Shown here piece by piece: positions 6,670 to 8,678 of a stretch of 8,678 nt of DNA. The position numbers and the translations under genes are program-made. The notes under the pieces were generated by a model, which worked only from the letters and a program-made list of their open reading frames with translations, was not told where the DNA came from and ran no database searches. The first letter of the stretch is position 1, and each line of letters begins with the position of its first letter. This stretch comes from an uncultured Desulfovibrio sp. (GTDB taxonomy: Bacteria > Desulfobacterota > Desulfovibrionia > Desulfovibrionales > Desulfovibrionaceae), in the NCBI GenBank assembly GCA_900553065.1, contig USBZ01000064.1, positions 1 to 8,678 of the forward strand, in the 5' to 3' direction.

Positions 6670-8331
6670 ATGGAAACGAAGAAATTCACCGTGGAATGGC
6701 ATGATACGGATTTTCTCTGCGTGGGCGGAGGAATTGCCGGACTCATGGCTGCCATCAACGCCGGAGCCCAGGGCATGGACTGCGTCGTCCTGGACAAGGC
6801 CGATACGCGCCGCAGCGGAAGCGGCGGTCTGGGAAACGATCACTTCATCTGCTACATTCCTGAAATTCACGGCGACTATTCCACCTTCATCAGCGACATC
6901 ATGAAGCTGCAGAACGGTGACAGACTGCGCCAGATGGGACCGGAATGGGCCAAGGCCTTCTTCATGAAGACCTGGGACATCGTCCGCATGTGGGACGAGT
7001 GGGGCATTTCGATGAAGCACAACGGCGAATACTACTTCGCCGGACATGCCGTGCCGGGCCGTACCCGCGCCTTCCTGAAGTACAACGGCATTGATCAGAA
7101 GGTCGTTCTCACGAAGCAGGCCAAGAAGAACGGCGTGAAGATTCATAACCGCGCCATGGGCTACGAGATCCTGCTTGACGATCAGGGCCGCGCGGCCGGC
7201 GTGTTCGCCGTGGATACCCGCGAGTACAAGGCCTATGTCTATCGCGCCAAGGCCATCTGCCTCGGTACCGGCGCTCCCAACGGCGTTTTCCCCAACGCCA
7301 ACCGCGGCGCCTGGGCCATGCGCACCAATCCGCTCAATCTGACCGGCGACGGCAGAGCCATGGCCTACAGGGCCGGAGCTGAACTGTGCAACATGGAAAT
7401 GCCTGGTCTGCATGCCGGTGTGAAGTACTTCTGCCGTAACGGTCAGGCCACTTGGGAAGGCGTGCTCCGCGATCATACTGGCGAGCCTATCGGACCGTTC
7501 CTCACGAAGCCCAATCCTCTTTATGGCGACATCACCATGGAAGTGAACAAGCGCCATATCGAGAGCTATACCAGAAGCGCCCGTTCTCCTGTGTACATGG
7601 ACATGACCGGCCTGACCCGTGATCAGCTCAACCTTATGGAGCACTGGCTGCGTCAGGAAGGCAACTCCACGCTGCTGCGTCACTTCAAGCAGGAAGGCAT
7701 CGACATGATCGATACCGCCGTGGAATTCTCCACCTATGTGCTGAAGCTGCCCATTTCGAGCGGCGTGGCCTTCAACGGCAAGTCGGAAACCTGCGTGCCC
7801 GGACTGTATGCCGCAGGCGACGAAGGCTACGGCGGCATTTCCGGTGCGGCCGTGACCGGCTGGTGGGCGGCGGATTCCGCCAAAGAGTATGTGGCGGACA
7901 AGGAATTCGCCGATGCCGCTCTGCTGCAGCCGAAGGTTGATGAATGCCTGAATCTCGTGGAAGAGCTGTGCGGTCGTGAGAACGGTGCGCACTGGCTGGA
8001 AGCCAAGATGGCCATGGAAAACATTGCGTGGGATTACTGCGGCGAACTGCGCTCCCATCCCATGCTGGAAGCCGGTCTTGAGCATCTGCGCCGTGTCCAT
8101 GCCCGCGCCAAGGAAACGCTGCGGGCGGAAAACCCGCATGAACTGACCTACTGCCTCGGTATGCTCAACCTCTTTGAACTGGCTGAGGTCATGTTCCTCA
8201 TGGCGGACGAGCGCAAGGAAAGCCGCGGTCAGCACCGTCGTGTCGACTACCCGCTGCCGAACCTCATGCTTGACGGCAAGCGCCACTTCATCCGCAAGAA
8301 CGGCGAAGAAGCCGTCATGTCCTGGAGATAA
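6670..8331 (+). CDS. FAD-dependent oxidoreductase, fumarate reductase/AprA superfamily
   Basis: This 553-residue protein has no signal peptide and should be cytoplasmic. The FAD-binding Rossmann motif is FLCVGGGIAG (15-24), ending at the acidic VVLDKAD (39-45). Other family marks are RRSGSGGLGND (47-57), LTGDGRAMAYRAGAEL (224-239), SPVYMDM (306-312), VPGLYAAGDEGYGG (376-389) and ESRGQHRRVDYP (517-528). It resembles the adenylylsulfate reductase alpha-subunit type more than succinate dehydrogenase because the region before PGLYAAGD is short (PISSGVAF, 361-368). True AprA is longer, near 650 residues, so this is a paralogue. Where fumarate reductases have HY-x-x-GG and AprA has H-T-A-SG, this protein has L-P-I-S-SG, so the usual active-site histidine is absent. 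AGGAG at 6657-6661, overlapping the receptor's end, sets the start. The ferredoxin encoded three bases later is the likely electron partner. The substrate is probably what the TRAP system imports. Confidence 0.88.
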   Translation: METKKFTVEWHDTDFLCVGGGIAGLMAAINAGAQGMDCVVLDKADTRRSGSGGLGNDHFICYIPEIHGDYSTFISDIMKLQNGDRLRQMGPEWAKAFFMKTWDIVRMWDEWGISMKHNGEYYFAGHAVPGRTRAFLKYNGIDQKVVLTKQAKKNGVKIHNRAMGYEILLDDQGRAAGVFAVDTREYKAYVYRAKAICLGTGAPNGVFPNANRGAWAMRTNPLNLTGDGRAMAYRAGAELCNMEMPGLHAGVKYFCRNGQATWEGVLRDHTGEPIGPFLTKPNPLYGDITMEVNKRHIESYTRSARSPVYMDMTGLTRDQLNLMEHWLRQEGNSTLLRHFKQEGIDMIDTAVEFSTYVLKLPISSGVAFNGKSETCVPGLYAAGDEGYGGISGAAVTGWWAADSAKEYVADKEFADAALLQPKVDECLNLVEELCGRENGAHWLEAKMAMENIAWDYCGELRSHPMLEAGLEHLRRVHARAKETLRAENPHELTYCLGMLNLFELAEVMFLMADERKESRGQHRRVDYPLPNLMLDGKRHFIRKNGEEAVMSWR

Positions 8332-8334
8332 GAT

Positions 8335-8568
8335 ATGCCTCCCGTAATCAACAAAGATAAGTGTATCCGGTGCGGACAGTGCGTCGACGTCTGCCCGATG
8401 GATGTTTTCTACGGTTCGAAGAAGGGTGAGGTGCCCGTAGTCCGCTATCCGGACGAATGCTGGCATGCGGAAGCCTGTGCTCTTCAGTGCCCCAAGGATG
8501 CCATCGAGTTCCGCATTCCGCTGTCCATCATGGTTCCGTACCGCAAGCTGCCGCATCCCGGCGAATAA
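8335..8568 (+). CDS. AprB-like ferredoxin with an incomplete second cysteine motif
   Basis: This 77-residue iron-sulfur protein should pass electrons to or from the flavoprotein encoded just before it. The first motif is complete: C10, C13, C16, C20-P (CIRCGQCVDVCP). The second is C42-W-H-A-E-A-C48-A-L-Q-C52-P. In two-cluster ferredoxins and AprB it reads C-x2-C-x2-C-x3-C-P, so the second cysteine (residue 45) is replaced by alanine. Seven cysteines remain: four for cluster I (C10, C13, C16, C52) and three for cluster II (C20, C42, C48), enough for a [3Fe-4S] cluster or a [4Fe-4S] cluster with another ligand such as the nearby H44. The tail MVPYRKLPHPGE recalls the end of AprB, which contacts AprA, but is shorter. 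GGAG (8324-8327) lies seven bases before the ATG, inside the flavoprotein gene. It is the last gene of the operon. Confidence 0.9.
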   Translation: MPPVINKDKCIRCGQCVDVCPMDVFYGSKKGEVPVVRYPDECWHAEACALQCPKDAIEFRIPLSIMVPYRKLPHPGE

Positions 8569-8595
8569 TGCGGTTGTAACGTAAGGCCCCCTGCG

Positions 8596-8632
8596 GCGTC
8601 CGCTTCCAAATACAGGAAGCGGACGCTTTTTT
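8596..8632 (+). terminator. intrinsic terminator of the TRAP/flavoprotein operon
   Basis: GCGTCCGCTTCC (8596-8607) and GGAAGCGGACGC (8615-8626) form a perfect 12-bp GC-rich stem with a seven-base loop, followed directly by six T residues (8627-8632). It starts 27 bases after the ferredoxin stop codon. This is a standard Rho-independent terminator and marks the end of the four-gene transcript. Confidence 0.95.
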
Positions 8633-8643
8633 GGTTAAAAGAA

Positions 8644-8666
8644 AACCCCCAGCTAGGCTGGGGGTT
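8644..8666. terminator. 10-bp hairpin at window edge: minus-strand terminator or IS200-like end
   Basis: AACCCCCAGC (8644-8653) and GCTGGGGGTT (8657-8666) pair perfectly around a three-base loop TAG. Read on the minus strand, the stem is followed by TTCTTTT, so it can terminate a gene converging from the right. Read on the plus strand, there is no T-run. Hairpins of this form, with TTCCC just after, resemble from memory the subterminal hairpin at the left end of IS200-type elements, which lies before the tnpA gene. The transposase would be beyond the window, so the choice cannot be made here. Confidence 0.5.
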
Positions 8667-8678
8667 CCCGAAAACTTA

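Noticed and set aside
6517..8556. A 679-codon open frame on the minus strand opposite the flavoprotein and ferredoxin genes
   Set aside because: It is antisense to two genes with clear family motifs. Its translation is rich in His, Gly and Val without any domain, as expected from the complement of GC-rich codons.
6670..8568. Identification as genuine adenylylsulfate reductase AprAB
   Set aside because: Both proteins are too short (553 and 77 residues against roughly 650 and 150), the active-site His and a cluster Cys are missing, and there is no sat or qmo gene nearby. They are treated as AprAB-like paralogues.
1..8678. CRISPR array, tRNA or rRNA genes, phage genes
   Set aside because: No regularly spaced repeats, cloverleaf-like segments, rRNA-like sequence or phage proteins were seen; the largest gene-free gap is about 145 bases.

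Overview
The window looks like a GC-rich, anaerobic, sulfate- or sulfonate-metabolising member of the Desulfovibrionaceae (a Desulfovibrio, Bilophila or Mailhella type gut bacterium). This is inferred from the base composition, the strong Shine-Dalgarno sites, the TAXI-type TRAP transporter and a flavoprotein/ferredoxin pair that recalls AprAB. No rRNA or other marker fixes the taxon. The window holds eight complete genes, the last codons of a ninth, and several well-formed hairpins. I see no tRNA, rRNA or CRISPR array.

Left block (1-1791, plus strand): the end of an upstream gene overlaps by ATGA a 45-residue single-membrane-segment protein. Next comes a PutP/PanF-like sodium:solute symporter. 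The small protein is probably its accessory subunit. After the symporter lies a perfect 12-bp inverted repeat without a U-run. A 214-residue protein of unknown function follows (1792-2436). It carries two degenerate copies of a module with the core Y-x-P-[YF]-W. A strong 19-bp bidirectional terminator (2498-2540) separates it from the convergent regulator gene.

Right block (2556-8678): a LysR-type regulator (minus strand) is divergent from a four-gene plus-strand operon. The 112-bp intergenic region is AT-rich and contains a CRP/FNR-like palindrome and a 21-bp-spaced direct repeat. The operon encodes a fused 4TM/12TM TRAP permease, a TAXI-family periplasmic binding protein, a 553-residue FAD protein of the fumarate reductase/AprA superfamily, and a 77-residue AprB-like ferredoxin. 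It ends at a textbook intrinsic terminator (8596-8632). Start codons are tightly spaced, with Shine-Dalgarno sites placed at or inside the preceding gene's end, so the genes are probably co-translated.

The simplest model is import of an organic acid-like substrate by the TRAP-TAXI system, under LysR control, followed by its oxidation or reduction in the cytoplasm by the flavoprotein with electrons passing through the ferredoxin. The substrate cannot be read from sequence. Two details make the redox pair unusual: the flavoprotein lacks the histidine expected just before its PGLYAAGD motif, and the ferredoxin lacks one of the eight cluster cysteines. A second hairpin at the right edge (8644-8666) may be a terminator for a convergent gene or the start of an IS200-like element.
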